DNA of 64,000 nucleotides from Punica granatum (lineage: Eukaryota > Streptophyta > Magnoliopsida > Myrtales > Lythraceae). The stretch is taken from assembly GCF_007655135.1 (NCBI RefSeq), contig NC_045128.1, forward strand, positions 29,792,811-29,856,810, written 5' to 3'. This document shows positions 48,795-61,710 of the stretch, one piece after another. The first letter of the stretch is position 1; every line of letters begins with the position of its first letter. Made by a program: the position numbers and the translations under genes. The notes below the pieces were generated by a model. The model saw only the letters and a program-made list of their open reading frames with translations. It was not told the origin of the DNA and searched no databases.

Positions 48795-49156
48795 ATTATC
48801 TTAGATTAAATGATTCAAAAGAAATAAAGTAGAAATAGAATTATGGTGAAAAATAAAAAAGAGAAAGACAATACAATAATTAATAATATGCCAGGAGATA
48901 GTAAAAATGTTCTAGTAATATTATAGAAAGAAAAAGAAGTAAAATTTATGAAGAACGACTGACTACGAACATCCAGATATTCTCTATGCATGGCCTCCTC
49001 TTAGGTACTAACAAATTAATGGATATGTGACAAGATGAAGCGATTCTTTTTTAAAAAGAATTAGAAAAAAAAAGGAAATTTAAAACAAGTCTCGAAAGCA
49101 TGAGATAAACAAGTCAAGCCTCAAAATAATAGAAACCACAAGTTTCAAAGTTAAAT

Positions 49157-50550
49157 TTATAAATACAGCAAATCTGACCCTATCAGTGGTATGCACCCAG
49201 CTAGTAATTCCCTTTTACTATCGTCAAAGCATATGTGCATCCTATCAAATATGGGAGGGAAGCTCAAGTTTGGTCTCTCTACCCCAATTACTGCACTAAA
49301 ATTTGGGTTGCTTGTTATAATCTCTCCATAGCAATCCCTTAATTTGCTATATTGCTTCTCTTCACATCCTTCAACATGTTTTTTTGGCAATCTGCAAGGC
49401 ATTGTATATCTTCCATTCACCAACTTTAATGGAGAATACATCAAATAAATATTTATATGTATCCCCTGCGGTTATATTAGGCATCCTTCTCGGTTGGTTT
49501 ACTAGCTTTTCAGCAATCCATTTGCTGTTTGCTTGCTTATTCTTCAACTTCTTGGAGTAACTGTGATTGGGAATCAACTTCTTTAGCTGAAAAGCACCAT
49601 ATGGTTCTGACCAAGAAGAGAAGGTCTTCCACTCACACCCAAGTTAACACTTGAATCTACACTTGACCTTATCATTCTTCTTCATAACCACTTCCCTCCC
49701 AATTGAAATTGTATAATCTTTCACAGCCTCTTTGAAAACTTGCAATTTAGGAAATAACATATTCAGTTGAAGCCGCACTTGACCATATTCTGCATTCTCG
49801 TAAAATAATGCAGGCCTCTTATCAGATTCATCATCACTTCCCTTCAGGCTTTGCAATTCTTCAGAGTGATACTCGGTTTCCTCTACAAATTCATCAGTAG
49901 CTTAATGATCAGATGGTTCTTCCTTTGCTGTTCAATTCAGTGCATTGCAAGGTCTCCATTTAGGTCTTCTCACACGAGAAGATTCAGCCATGTTGGTTCA
50001 TTTCCCACCTTTTTCCTTGCTTCTTCCCCTGCTTCTTGAATTGGAACTTCCCTTGTAGCTTCAACTTCCCCTGCATCACGATCATCACCAGTACAGTCAT
50101 CATGTTTATCCCCATCTTGCCCTGGTACCCATGCATCATCTGAATCACTGTTATCTAAACCATCAGATTCAAGCTCCCATACATCTTCATCTTATTCTTC
50201 ATCTTCACTGTCATCTTTACTAGAAACTACAAATTGTAGAACTTGATTTGCAAGTTCTGCTACAACAATCTCTTCTTCATTTTGAATGAAGTAGAACTCG
50301 ATTTCTTTCACCTTTCTAACAATGCATACAGTGTGTGAGCATCTTGGTCTGTCTCAAAATCCCTCAGCCTTTCATGCACTTCTAAACCGGGAACCAACCG
50401 CAAGATCTTCTTTGATTTTCTATATCCATGCTTAACATATAAGTTCTCAATGGCGGGTTTTGATACTAGGTCAATATCTACATCCTCCCATATATCAATT
50501 TCTCTACCAACATATTGTACACGGGGTTCAAAGACTAACTCACCCCCCAT
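49157..50550 (-). pseudogene. Decayed MuDR/MULE transposase, N-terminal part only
   Basis: Minus-strand fragments follow the order of a plant MuDR transposase. An N-terminal domain (50550-50308, VQYVGREIDIW to SKPAIENLYVKHGY) is followed by an acidic linker (~50300-49990). The MuDR DNA-binding region (49856-49644, with VFKEAVKDYTI) comes next, interrupted by a TAA right after CRFKC. The same frame then continues as CEWKTFSSWSEPYG to NKQANSKWIAEKLV (49577-49371). A frameshift near 49371-49444 leads to the segment ending FDRMHICFDDSKRELLAGC (49444-49157). The reading ends there, before the catalytic DDE core. It cannot encode an active enzyme. Its own termini were not identified. Confidence 0.8.
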
Positions 50551-53500
50551 TGTGAAAAATCAACGTGTACAAGTTCTCATCCATTATCTGTACATGTATT
50601 AAATAAAAAACATAACTATTGCTCTGAACCAAAAGCAGTGAACCACAAAATGGTGGACAACAAGAATAAGGGACCGCAAAGAAAAAGTAAGGACAAGAAC
50701 CAAGAAGGGGACAACAACAAAAAACAGTGAACACAAATGGGACGGTAAGAAGGGACCACAAAGCAAAGAAAAATGGGTAAAAAGTCGTGATGGAAGGAAC
50801 AAAAGCAGACAACAAATTGGAAGTTTCCCACTACCATTCGACAACATTTGCTTCACAACAGTATGGGACAACAACCAAAGTCAACTTTTTGCCATTCCCA
50901 AATATTCCAACTGCAATTCAACAACAAAAAGTGAAAAAGGAATGGAATTTTGACTGACCAATGCCAACAAATGGAAATTCCTTCGATCAAGTATACTGCT
51001 GCTACAATTGAAATTCCTGCCTCTTTAATGTGCGAATAACAGATCTTCCGCCTAGTTTCAACTCGCCCAAATCGAATTGTACAATGACTACAGCATCTGG
51101 GGCCCTCAGTTTGACCTAGAAACCCGAACGACAACGTTAGTGAGTGATTTTGGCGGGAATGGATGCATCAATTTGGGTTTTAGGGCGGGCTTCGATCGAG
51201 GAAGACAACGACGCCGTTTTTGGCAATTTTGGGGGGGTGGTTAATGGTGTTACGTCCAGCTCATCCGCCACGTGAGATTTCTGTCATGATTGGTACGCGC
51301 AAGATGATGGCAGGACTAAAACATCAGACGGAATGGATATTAGCAAAAAAATTTGAGGGACCAAATCCAACGCTATGGAATCTTTCAGTGACCAAAACCA
51401 CACCCAATTCAAAAAATTACCTATTCACTCACCCACTTTTCTATCTCTCTCCTCTCTCTCTCTCCACCTTCTCTTATAGCTGCTTGTTACCACGGTAAGA
51501 ACTAGGATGATCGATTCCGAATATCTTATATTTTTCGCGATATTTCAGACCCTATTATGTAAGGGACAAGTTTCAAGATTTTGAAACCGGACCCTATCTT
51601 GTTGAATCCTGGAACCGGAGCTTACTTGAAACCTGTATTATACCATAGATTCCGGATATCTTGTTGGAACCTGTAAATTTTTCAAAATTGAATTATAGCC
51701 CTACAGTTTTTTTATTTTTAGAAACATGCCCCATCGTTGTACTGTTCATCGTCTTCCTCACAGGGGGTGTTCGGTTCGGTAAAAAAAAGATACCTGGACC
51801 CTTTTTTCCACGGTAAGGGGAAGCCATCTACAAGGCTCCGAGGAGTTTGTCGATCACCAATGGATTGACAAGTAGAGAAAACGGAAAAAATCATTTCAGG
51901 CTTGGGAGTGCTTTTAAAACCCTAGAAAATTCACCTTCAACTTGTTGGCCCAAAATTCCCTCAACTCTAGTAATGGCGACCAGGAGAATAGAGCACAAGC
52001 AGCTTCAATGGCCAACAATTAGCTGAGCGGTGAGTCTGTGCAGGATCAGATCGAGGTCGTCAAGGAACTAATCTCTACGTGGCAAACTCAAATTGTTGAG
52101 GACTGAGAAGCGATGAGAGGGAAAGGGAACCTCCCTGTCTCTTACAAAATCGCAGTGTATTTCCTCCCCTTTAGAGTTTTTCGTTGTTCTTCGTTTGGTC
52201 GAGGAGTTATTGTGCACAATTTTACATTCTGCTTTCTGCAAAATGTACCCTAAAATTTTCAGACTTTCACGTGCGGGTTAGGAGTTTTGCACTTCAGTTT
52301 GGATCTCTTTTAACTTTTATAATTTGACTTTTGGACTTCTATGATCCAGAAATCATCATAATATTGTAACATTTGTCATATTTATATAGGCGGTGATTCG
52401 AAATGTCACTTAACTAAAATACACCTCCATCTTACATAATATCTCCCTATGTGTTGCATTGACTTTTACTATAATGCCTATTAGTATACGAGGCTATTAA
52501 AAAAAGCATATAAAGTAGCACCGAGCCACACGTATTGTGCGGCAATATATGCGTTCATTCCACGTAACATCACAAAGATAAATTAATTATTTAGCAACTA
52601 AATTTTTTTCTTACTAAAGAGCAAAATGTCATGGCTAAAACCTGTCACAGCTCATATAATTCGGCTGAACTTTCATCGCGGAAAGTTTCAAAATTATCGA
52701 ATTTGACGATTAAATATATATATGATTGAAAATTACTTCAGCTGTTGAAAATGCCCTTTTAGTCCCTTAAATCAATTACTTAGGTGCTAATAAATCATAT
52801 TATTATTATTATTTTCCCAAGTAATGCTACAGTGAACCCAATAATTCTCTAATCTCCCGGCGACAAATCGTCCGATGAAGACACCTCCAATTTTAACCAG
52901 TCAAAAGTAAAAATGGCGTCTTTTGTACTCTCAGAGAAGTCGTGTTCGTGTACGGACGTTTCTCGTTGGACAAGCACACCACTCAAGAGAGGTTTCCAGC
53001 AGACCTTTCTCGATGTTAACTTTTATTTTATTTTATTTTATTTTATTTTTTTCACTTGGGTAACTTGATTAAGTTATTTTTGTATTTTCAATTTTTTTTA
53101 ATATATTAATTCTTTATAGAATAAAAATTACAGTATATTTAAGACAGTTTTACTTCTCGATGGATTGAGCCGTTTTGATTCCAAATTAATCAGGATTCAT
53201 TAGACTTTCGAATATCATGCGATGGATATCAAATAAAATTCAATTGTTCGAAGTACAAACATTTGTATCCTCTAATCATAAATATACATCAAGTTTCACG
53301 TAAATACAATAGTTTGTGCCCACGGTATTCCATGACTGGAAAAAAATAAAATAAAAATAACATGCGTGTCTTTTGAACTTTTTGATGGGCAGAATCATCT
53401 CGCATACGAATGATGTCATCCGGACCGATGGAGGAAAGAGTCGCGATGTTACCAAAACTATTTTAACATGGTCAATTTTTTTCTGGAGATATTTTCAAAT

Positions 53501-53872
53501 AAGAGAATTTGAGTGATCACTTCCCCGCCAATCAATAACGCGTACATGCATGGCTCAGGTCAAACTCGACCAGGTCCAGTCAATGGCTTTGCGAATGTTC
53601 AACATACATATACACATAAGCTGATCCAACCAATATATATGTATATATATATGGTTATATATATTTCACCAAATGACCTACTCGTACAACATATCATTCT
53701 CCTATTCTCACACTTTGATCATCGGCTTGTGTTATCAATCCATCCATACATCCTTCCGTAAAATCTTGGAGAAGAAATCGAATCACTGATCGAGAGTCTT
53801 TGCCTGTGTTATCACTGAGGATTGATCTGTCACAAGTTCAACACTGTCGACCCTTTCGACGCTTATAGAACA
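50551..53872. other. Spacer with transposon remnants
   Basis: No gene is supported. 50600-51500 probably belongs to the decayed MULE (upstream untranslated part). 51500-51700 has internally repetitive wording around GGAACC/TTGAAACC. 52800-53000 begins like another AT-rich MITE. A TTTTA pentanucleotide run lies at about 53025-53048. TA-rich DNA at 53635-53665 may include the TATA box of the next frame. Confidence 0.4.
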
Positions 53873-54361
53873 ATGTTCTCGGATCTTGCTTCTATGTCAA
53901 AAGCAGAGTCTCTATTGGAGATGCAGCATGAACGCAATGAATTTTTCCCAGCTAGTCCGCACAGAGATGATTTGAGCCGCCCGTGTGATCAGTTCTCCAG
54001 CCATGATCCACGGGTGCTAGGGCTGACCGATGTAATCTTTCGAGAACTCTATGTTCAACGGCTGGATCTGTTCGAGAAGCTGTTTCCAGGACCGCAAGAA
54101 AGGATACAGAAGAAGTTCACAAGAAAATTGTCGGACCTGAGATTGAGAAGAAGGATGAAAAGCCGGTCGGCCATCCTTCGGAGGAGTCTCAGCGTCGGTT
54201 CGCCGAGGATCTATAGGTTGAGAGGAGGAGGTGGAGGAGATGAAAGCGAAGAAGAGCCCTTGAAACTGCACCGTTTCAAGGTGAGGATTGTGGATGCAGA
54301 CGAAAGCGATGATTTTCCATATGATCCTCCTCAAGGTAGCCAGACTGGAACTAATAACTAG
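53873..54361 (+). CDS. Possible single-exon orphan gene, 162 aa
   Basis: An ATG at 53873 opens 162 codons ending in TAG; the frame is open a further 17 codons upstream without an ATG. The protein is hydrophilic, with an N-terminal acidic/polar part, an Arg/Lys-rich centre (KKFTRKLSDLRLRRRMKSRS) followed by Ser-rich SVGSPRIYRLRGGGGG, and an acidic tail. No signal peptide, membrane segment or recognised domain. Base composition is clearly richer in GC than the flanks and codon use looks coding-like, which supports a real gene; upstream TATATA motifs at ~53.64 kb are compatible with a promoter. An additional upstream exon cannot be excluded. Function unknown. Confidence 0.5.
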   Translation: MFSDLASMSKAESLLEMQHERNEFFPASPHRDDLSRPCDQFSSHDPRVLGLTDVIFRELYVQRLDLFEKLFPGPQERIQKKFTRKLSDLRLRRRMKSRSAILRRSLSVGSPRIYRLRGGGGGDESEEEPLKLHRFKVRIVDADESDDFPYDPPQGSQTGTNN

Positions 54362-55903
54362 AATTTTTTTTTTCTTGTCTTCCAGTTACGAAGGATGCCC
54401 ATGAGTCTAATACACCGCTCTTGATGTTTTAATAGATGTAAAATAACACCATTTGATAATTCTGGAATAGCAGTGTTTATTTTCTTTTCACTTTTTAATT
54501 TGCATTTGACTATGAAGAACAAAATTAAACTGATCAGCTCCTTCTCGATCAAATTGCTTTTAACGATATTATTACTTAGGTCATGTATATTGCCAAGTTT
54601 GTACGACCATATTAGTTCGAATATCGACTCCTCTAGCATATGAACAACTTAGATAGAGGTGATTTTTCATCGTCAAAAATTAAATTGTAGATTGGGCTCG
54701 ATTTGAAATGGCTAAATTAGCTCATGGATCACTATACATCCCAAATGGGCGATTGAAAAGGCCCAATACTGCCTGAGGCTGTTTTAGTTAGGTTAGCGAT
54801 TCATGAATTGGGCGTGAAGAAATATGATTTTCATCTTCATAAGCAAGAACCATCTTTTACCATCCCATGGGACTCAAATTCGGGTTCTAATAATGTGCCT
54901 TATCGAACTAAATTTAAGTTGATACAATTGCGAATCCCTTAATAGATATATAAATGTCGTAGCAGAGTTTCAAGAAAAACAACTACTCGTATAGCAAATA
55001 ATTTCTGAATAGCTATTCATGAATATCCGTGAAAAAAAAATTTATCATTTTCCAAGACATATAGACACTGATACTCGACTTTGGGATCTTATAACATGCC
55101 TTATCCCTAGTAGACTTTACTCAATTCAAACTCGAAGCCGAACCAAGATAAATGTCTGCAACGATGGGATGACATAGCTTTAGGGCACACGTTGATCACT
55201 CAATCATCTATCCATATATATTCAGCCAAAAAAAAAATCTATCCATGTATAAAATAAGATTGGATCCACTGTCTAGGGAAGATATTTTCTTAAACGGGAC
55301 ATCGATGATTATATTTGGATAAGAATTGCGAAATTTTGACATTAGCATAGGCTCTTTAATACTCGGAGAATTAAAAGGTTAAATAAAAACCTACATATAT
55401 ACCACGGTTGATCAGGTTATATGATGCTTAGTTGCTGAATGAAATTTTCTCATTTCTCATTTTTTATTTTTACAATAATTTCTAATTAAAAGGATTTTTT
55501 GAAAATATCAAAAGATTTTTCACGATAAATCATGTTAATATAATATTTTTCTAATTTTTTGATGAGATACTATTAGTTAGATAATATATTTAATAAATCA
55601 CAAAATTTTGAATTTTAAAAATTAAAAAATGCTTTTGAGTTTTGCTGATGTTCAATATTGAATATTAAAAGTGATATATTGGGATTGGAATTTTATGAAT
55701 TTTCCTAGAGTTTATTGTTGGATGGAAGTTTTCAATGAATATTTTAAAATTTTTAAAAGATATTTTATAAAATATTTTTAGTGCGAAAATTTTAATAAAA
55801 AGATTTTTTTATTTTGTAAAAGATATTTTATGATTAGATCTTGATAAAAAGAAATAATTTTTTAATTTTTTGTGAGATATTGTTTATTAAATAATATTTA
55901 ATA
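54362..55903. other. Non-coding spacer
   Basis: The 3' flank of the 162-aa frame is followed by AT-rich DNA. Nothing further is supported. Confidence 0.4.
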
Positions 55904-56615
55904 GGAAAAAGTACAAAAACCCTCTTATGATTTGAGTTTAAGATAAATTGAACCTTGTGATTTTTCTAGGGACAAATAACACCCAGTGGTTCATTTCGTG
56001 AGACATAATGGACATCATCGTCAATTTTTTCATCATTTTTTGTCTTCAAACTTTTCTTTTTATCATTATTACCCTCAAACTTTCAACTTTTTTTTTCAAT
56101 TTAGTCCTAAAATTTGAGAAAAAGAAAGGGAGAACGAGCTGGGGCTGTCAGTTGGCGAGTCCGACCCCACCACCAAGGTTCCATGCACCCACAGATGATG
56201 TCAGCAACCATGGAGGTGGGGTCGAGGCCGTAGATTGGCGACCCCTGCCCCGGCCTCGACTGGGATCTCGAACTCGAATCAGTGACCTCGACTCGACCCT
56301 CGATGTTTCTAGCGTCCTCTGTGGGTGTCGGCAACCTTAGTGTTGGGGTCGGGGTTGCTGATCTGCAGCCCAAGCCCCTTCCTCCCCACCCTTTCCCTTT
56401 TTTTTCCGATTTTTTGGATTAAATTGCAAAAAAGTTGAAAGTTTGAGGATAATAATGAGAAAAGAAAAGTTTGAAGACCAAAAGTGATGAAAAATTAACG
56501 GTGAGGTCCATTATGTCCCACGAAGTGAACTACATGGTGTTATTTGTCCCTAGAAAAACAACATGGTGCAATTTGTCTTAAACTCAAATCACAAGGGGAT
56601 TTTTATACTTCTTCC
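55904..56615. mobile_element. MULE-like element with ~200-bp TIRs, 9-bp TSD and GC-rich core
   Basis: The exact direct repeat TATTTAATA flanks it (55895-55903 and 56616-56624). The left end GGAAAAAGTAC pairs with the inverted right end GGAAGAAGTAT, and the TIRs remain alignable for ~200 bp, sharing TTTTTCTAGGGACAAATAACA and CTCAAACTTTCAACTTTTTT. Between them, 56130-56400 is GC-rich and unlike the surrounding DNA (for example CCTGCCCCGGCCTCGACTGG). No transposase is present. A captured gene fragment (Pack-MULE style) is possible, but neither strand gives a recognisable protein. Confidence 0.85.
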
Positions 56616-57180
56616 TATTTAATAAATCATAAATATAAAATTCAAAAATGATTTTGAATTTTTCTAATTTTTAATATTCAATATTAGAATTTTGTTAATT
56701 TTTCTAATATTGATCGCTGGATGGAATTTTTCGACTCTTTTAGTTTTTCTAATTTTTATAATTATTTCTAATAAGAACGATCTTTCTTTAATTTTCAAAT
56801 ATAATTTAAAATAAGATCCGAGTAACATAACAGATTCTTATTGGTTGTAAATTATAATTTATAACAATTTAAAACACATGTATGATATATAATAAATTTG
56901 ACAAAAAGAACAAAATGAATAACATTCTGCCCCCTACTAGTCTATATATAATATATATTTGCTAGGGAGATTGTGGTTGTATGCCATTTGTCTAAATACT
57001 CCAAATGGGAGCTTCTCATTCACCGACTCTTTGTATGCCCAAGAGCTTCAACAAATCTCACAAGAAAGAATAATAATAGTAGTAATTATTATTATTACTA
57101 CTACTACTATTATTACCATTACTATTACTCTGTAAATTATATATAGATTATTATTATTACTATCACTATTTTTTCAAAAA

Positions 57181-57183
<3 letters not shown>

Positions 57184-57218
<35 letters not shown>

Positions 57219-57240
57219 TGACTGAGTAGTAGTAGTAGTA

Positions 57241-57286
<46 letters not shown>
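57184..57286. repeat. (AAT)n/(AGT)n trinucleotide tracts
   Basis: AAT units at ~57184-57218, AGT units, then AAT units at ~57241-57286. The poly-Leu and poly-Tyr frames read through here are artefacts of the repeat. Confidence 0.95.
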
Positions 57287-57289
<3 letters not shown>

Positions 57290-57692
57290 TAACTGACCCT
57301 GATCTCCCCAGACCTCACCTCCAGCTCCGCCATCGTCTCCAACTCCATCAACACACCTCCATAAATGAGGTGGCATCCATGTTCGAAATCTAACGGTGCA
57401 AGTAACGGAATGATGAAAACAAAAAAGTATCGAAAGGAACAGGATGAAAATAGAAAAAAAAATAAAGAAATAGGACTAAAATAGAAAAGTAACGAAAACT
57501 ATGGGACCAAAACTATATTTTTCCCTTATTAATATGTAATTATTGGGGATATCGTGATTGCTTTCAATTTGTCCAAAAACACCAAATGAGAGCTTCTTAT
57601 TCACTGACTCTTCGCCCAAAAACTTCCATAACTACCACAATAAAGATTAATAATAATAATAATAATAGTAATCAATATTATTATTGTTATTG

Positions 57693-57723
<31 letters not shown>

Positions 57724-58636
57724 TTATTTTATTTTATTTTATTTACTATTTTTTCAAAAAGAATGATTGTAAGCTATATATAATAATGTGATTGAAAATA
57801 ATAATAATAATAGTTATAATGATAACGGGTAGGTTCTAATCAATTCTAGGTTTATCCTTTACTCGTGGACACCACTATTTTCACTATTTGTCCATTTATG
57901 TATTAACTGTTGTTTTTTAGATTGCCAAATTAAAACCATATAAAAAATATGACAAAAAAATCATATCAAAAACAAAATTGATCGATTCATATATCTCCAT
58001 GCGAAAACCAATCGCCTAGTAATATATAATTGTTGGGAAGATTGTGGTTGCATGCCATTTATCCAAAAACCCAAATGGGAGCGTCTCATTTACCGACTCT
58101 TCATTTGCCCAAAAGCTTCCATAACTCCCACTAGAAAGACAAACAACAACAACAACAACAACAATAACAATAATAATAATAATGATTATTATTATTACTA
58201 CTATTATTTTTTACCAAAAAGAATAATAATAATCTGTATACAATAATATGATTGAAAAGTAATAAAATCCAGTGGACAAAAATAAATGTAATAATAATAA
58301 CTTTCACTAGATTCACATGGAAGAAAATCTACATTTAATAATATATAATTGTCGAGGAGATTATGGTTGTATGCTATTTGCCAAAAACTCTAAATGGGAG
58401 CTTCTCATTATCCCACTCTTTATATGCCCAAAAGCTTGCTTAACTCCCATAAGAAAAAATCTACATATAATATATAATTGTTGGGAGATTGTGGTTGCAT
58501 GCCATTTGTCCAAAATTCAAAGTGGGAGTTTCTCATTCACCGACTCTTCGTATGTCCAAAAGCTTCCATAAACTCCCACAAGAAAGAAGAACGATAACAA
58601 TAAACATTATAATAATAATAATATTAATAGTAGTAT

Positions 58637-58638
<2 letters not shown>

Positions 58639-58710
<72 letters not shown>
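58639..58710. repeat. (AGT)24 microsatellite
   Basis: An uninterrupted AGT/GTA run of about 72 bp follows the fifth 120-bp module. Confidence 0.95.
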
Positions 58711-59210
58711 TGCTATTGGACAAAAAAATAGTAATAATAAGAAATTTCACTAGTTTCACATGGAAGCAAATGGAATAATTATTGGGGACAAAAAATAATA
58801 ATAACGATAATTATTGTAGAGAAAAATAGTAATAATTAATATTATTATAGATAAAATGTTTTCATTGTAGGAGATAAAATAATAATAATAGTAACTATTA
58901 TTATAGATCAAATGTTGTCAATTTTTTAACAACTTGAGAGAAAGATAATAATAATAATAATTACTATTATAAATTGGATGTTTTCACAACTTTCACCGAA
59001 TGTGCTAATTATTGGGAACAAAAGAAGTAATAATAATAACTTTCACTAAATAGGATAATTGCTAGGAACATAAATAATAATAATGATGATGATCACAATA
59101 ATGATGATAATGACGACGATGACGGCGGCGATGATGATGATAATAACTTTCACTAAATGACATAATTGCTAGGACAAAAGTAGTAATCTATTTATAATAA
59201 TATGAGAGAA

Positions 59211-59285
<75 letters not shown>

Positions 59286-59290
59286 TATTA
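59211..59290. repeat. (AAT)n microsatellite
   Basis: A long run of AAT units, then ATT units, so that the end can fold back on itself. Confidence 0.95.
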
Positions 59291-59494
59291 TTATTATTAT
59301 TATAAATAATTGTTTTCACAACTTTCACCAAGTAGAAATATTGTTGGGGACAAAATTAATAATAATAATAAGTTTCACCGAATGAGATAATTGCAGGGAA
59401 AAAAGTAATAATATACATATAATAATATGAGAGCTGATGATGATGATGATACTAATTTCACAACTTTCACCAAGTAGAACAATTGTTTGGGACA

Positions 59495-59890
59495 AAAGTA
59501 ATAAGAGTTTTTACCCCTGTATCCCTTGATTTCATAGTTCTTTCAAATTTATTATATATTTTTAAAATAATCTAAAAAATCTCATGGTTTACATTTTTTT
59601 TTTCAAATCTATCCCGGTATTATATTTTCCAATGTAAGTAGGCTCCAAATCTATCCCATAACTATAATTTTTTCTCAAATATATTATATGGTTTTAATTT
59701 TTTTTTCAAATATATCCCATAGTTTTAATTTTTTTTTCCTGAAATCTATTCTCGATAAAAGGGCCACAGTGGCAAGACCGTTAAATGTTGACGGAGATAT
59801 AAACCATGAGATATTTTAAATGATTTTAAAAGCATTGGATATATTTGAAAGAAAGGCGAAACCATGAGATATATGGGATAATTTGCCCAA
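59495..59890. mobile_element. TIR element (MITE) nested in the microsatellite-rich region
   Basis: The left part (from ~59505: TCTTTCAAATTTATTATAT, then ATCTCATGGTTTA) matches the inverted right part (TCTTTCAAATATATCCAAT, then ATATCTCATGGTTTA) over ~85 bp with gaps. The centre contains several AAATCTATCCCATA-type repeats and a short GC-richer AGGGCCACAGTGGCAAGACC. The target duplication is unclear because the flanks are AAT repeats. Confidence 0.55.
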
Positions 59891-60388
59891 AATAATAATA
59901 ATATATAACTTTCACTTAAAAGAAAACTATTTTATTTATTTATATTGTTATTATTACTGTTATTGTTATTATCATCATCATCATCATCATCATTCTCAAA
60001 TATTAAAATGTTTACTTAACTTTTACTAAATGGGATAACTACTGGAGACAAAGATTACAGATATTTCATATCTATATATATTATTTTAAAAATTATGATT
60101 TTGAAAATATGATATTATGAATTAAATGTTGGAAATTTTCAATATTTTTACTCAAAAACTTCATTAGGAAGTCATTTTAATTTAGGAAAGTTTTTTTAAA
60201 AATTATTCGAAAAAGATTCAATTTTAACTTCTCAGCACCAGGTAAAATAGTTTTACTTTAAGTTACAGTTTAATTAAGAAATAATTTAAAAATAAGAATT
60301 GACAAGTACCATTACGAGTTAGTGATAGAGAAATTTCTTCAGAACGACTATGAATAAATCCCGCGCAATGCAAGGGCTGATAGGCTAG

Positions 60389-61710
60389 TTATTTGTAATT
60401 CGATTGACCCCTAATAAAGTGAAAGCGTAGAACCTTTCCAATATTAGATATGTCGTGTCCACAAACATAATATACGATCTTTTCTTTTTCCAAATCTAGC
60501 CTTGTCGTGCCAAGATCAGTCAGGAGAGGTCGATCAAGCATCAAAGGTGGAGGAGGAGGTGTGACGGCGGAAGCAGCAGCGGCAACTGAAAGCGGTGGTG
60601 GCAGACGGTCGTTGTGGGTTTTGGAGGAGCGGTAGAAATCGTAAATTCACTGAACGGAAGGGCATATTGGGTGTTTAGAGTTTTGGACCTATTCTTGGTG
60701 GGTCAGAATTTGGAAACCGACATTTATGGGGGAATTCCAAATCCGGGTCCGTACAGAATTGGGCCAGCAGTCGGATTTCAAATTCTGACCCAAATTAGAA
60801 ACCAAACGCGGGCTCTCTTATTCTGGCGGAATTGGGCCGGATCCGAGTCCGGATTCCGCCCAACCAAACATGGCCCGGTTCGAACCTCCTTGCCTACTTC
60901 TGTTTTCTCTATTTTTTCGCTTTTTTTTCCTTCACTAAAACGATTTCCCTCCTTCTATCTTTTCCCCCTTTTTCTCTGCCAATCTGACTATATATATACA
61001 TATATAACATATTATTCACATTAGTTTGCCATAATACACGAGATTTAGATAAATAAATATTAATGAGAAATTACCGTTGAGCTTTTTTTTTAAAGGAAAA
61101 AGAGAGAAGCTCGACGGAAATTACTGTCGAGTTTCATTTCTCCTTGAGTATTTTTCTCCTCTCTTTCACTTATCTTCATTGATTATTGAGTGATCCCCAA
61201 CAATATATATATAAACACACACACACACATTAGGTTTTTAGATTCGTACGTGCACACACTCTATAAATAAAAATTTTCATTTATTTATAATATAAGAAAT
61301 TGAATTTAACAATATTTGTTAATGTAGATTTTGTAGTTACGAATGTATATAACATATAAAATTTTTTATACTATATAAATTTTATTATAGTATAAAAATA
61401 CTATTAAGATTCTTCACTATTTTCAATTTACATAATATTCATAAATTACATTTACTTTTTACGTATGTGAGAATATTTCTGATATTAAAGATATGCCATC
61501 TGAATTCTTTTAAATCTTATGATGATGATGATTATATAGTAATATTTTAATAATAATAAAATAGTTAACTCTAAAAGTGAATCTTTGTATTCAGATACAT
61601 TTGTTAATTATAATTACATTAAATGTGTAATATTATATGAAGCGAAAAAAATCACATTATGTTTTGATAATATAAAAAATTCAAATAAAATAACAAACAT
61701 AGACTTTTTT
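60389..61710. other. Non-coding spacer
   Basis: A GC-richer block at 60480-60960 has an open frame of 136 codons without recognisable content. A segment around 61060-61220 (GAGAAATTACCGTTGAGCTT to ATCCCCAACAATATATA) recurs in diverged form at ~62235-62345. AT-rich otherwise. Confidence 0.4.

Larger units (their letters stand above)
56941..60388 (+). mobile_element. Possible 3.4-kb Helitron-like element made of repeat modules and microsatellites
   Basis: A Helitron-style 3' end is clear: CCCGCGCAATGCAAGGG hairpin (60359-60375), a short spacer, CTAG at 60385-60388, then T. A candidate 5' end is TCTATATATAATATATATT at 56941, although the base before it is G, not the expected A. Inside are five copies of a ~120-bp module: ~56961-57082, 57543-57660, 58030-58148, 58349-58463 and 58477-58600. 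The core reads GATTGTGGTTGCATGCCATT and GGGAGCTTCTCATTCACCGA. Four of the five are followed by AAT-, AAC- or AGT-type trinucleotide tracts. A shorter TTTCAC...GATAATTGCTAGG module repeats from 58746 to 59500. No Rep/helicase. Confidence 0.45.

Noticed and set aside
50540..50874. Hydrophobic minus-strand frames as membrane proteins
   Set aside because: Three overlapping frames of Phe/Leu/Cys-rich translation from an A-rich plus strand in the untranslated part of a decayed MULE.
57137..58735. Poly-Leu, poly-Tyr, poly-Asn and poly-Val frames
   Set aside because: They are translations of AAT/AGT microsatellites.
60614..61024. 136-codon frame as a gene
   Set aside because: No recognisable domain, low-complexity 3' half, and it lies in repeat-rich DNA; not supported.
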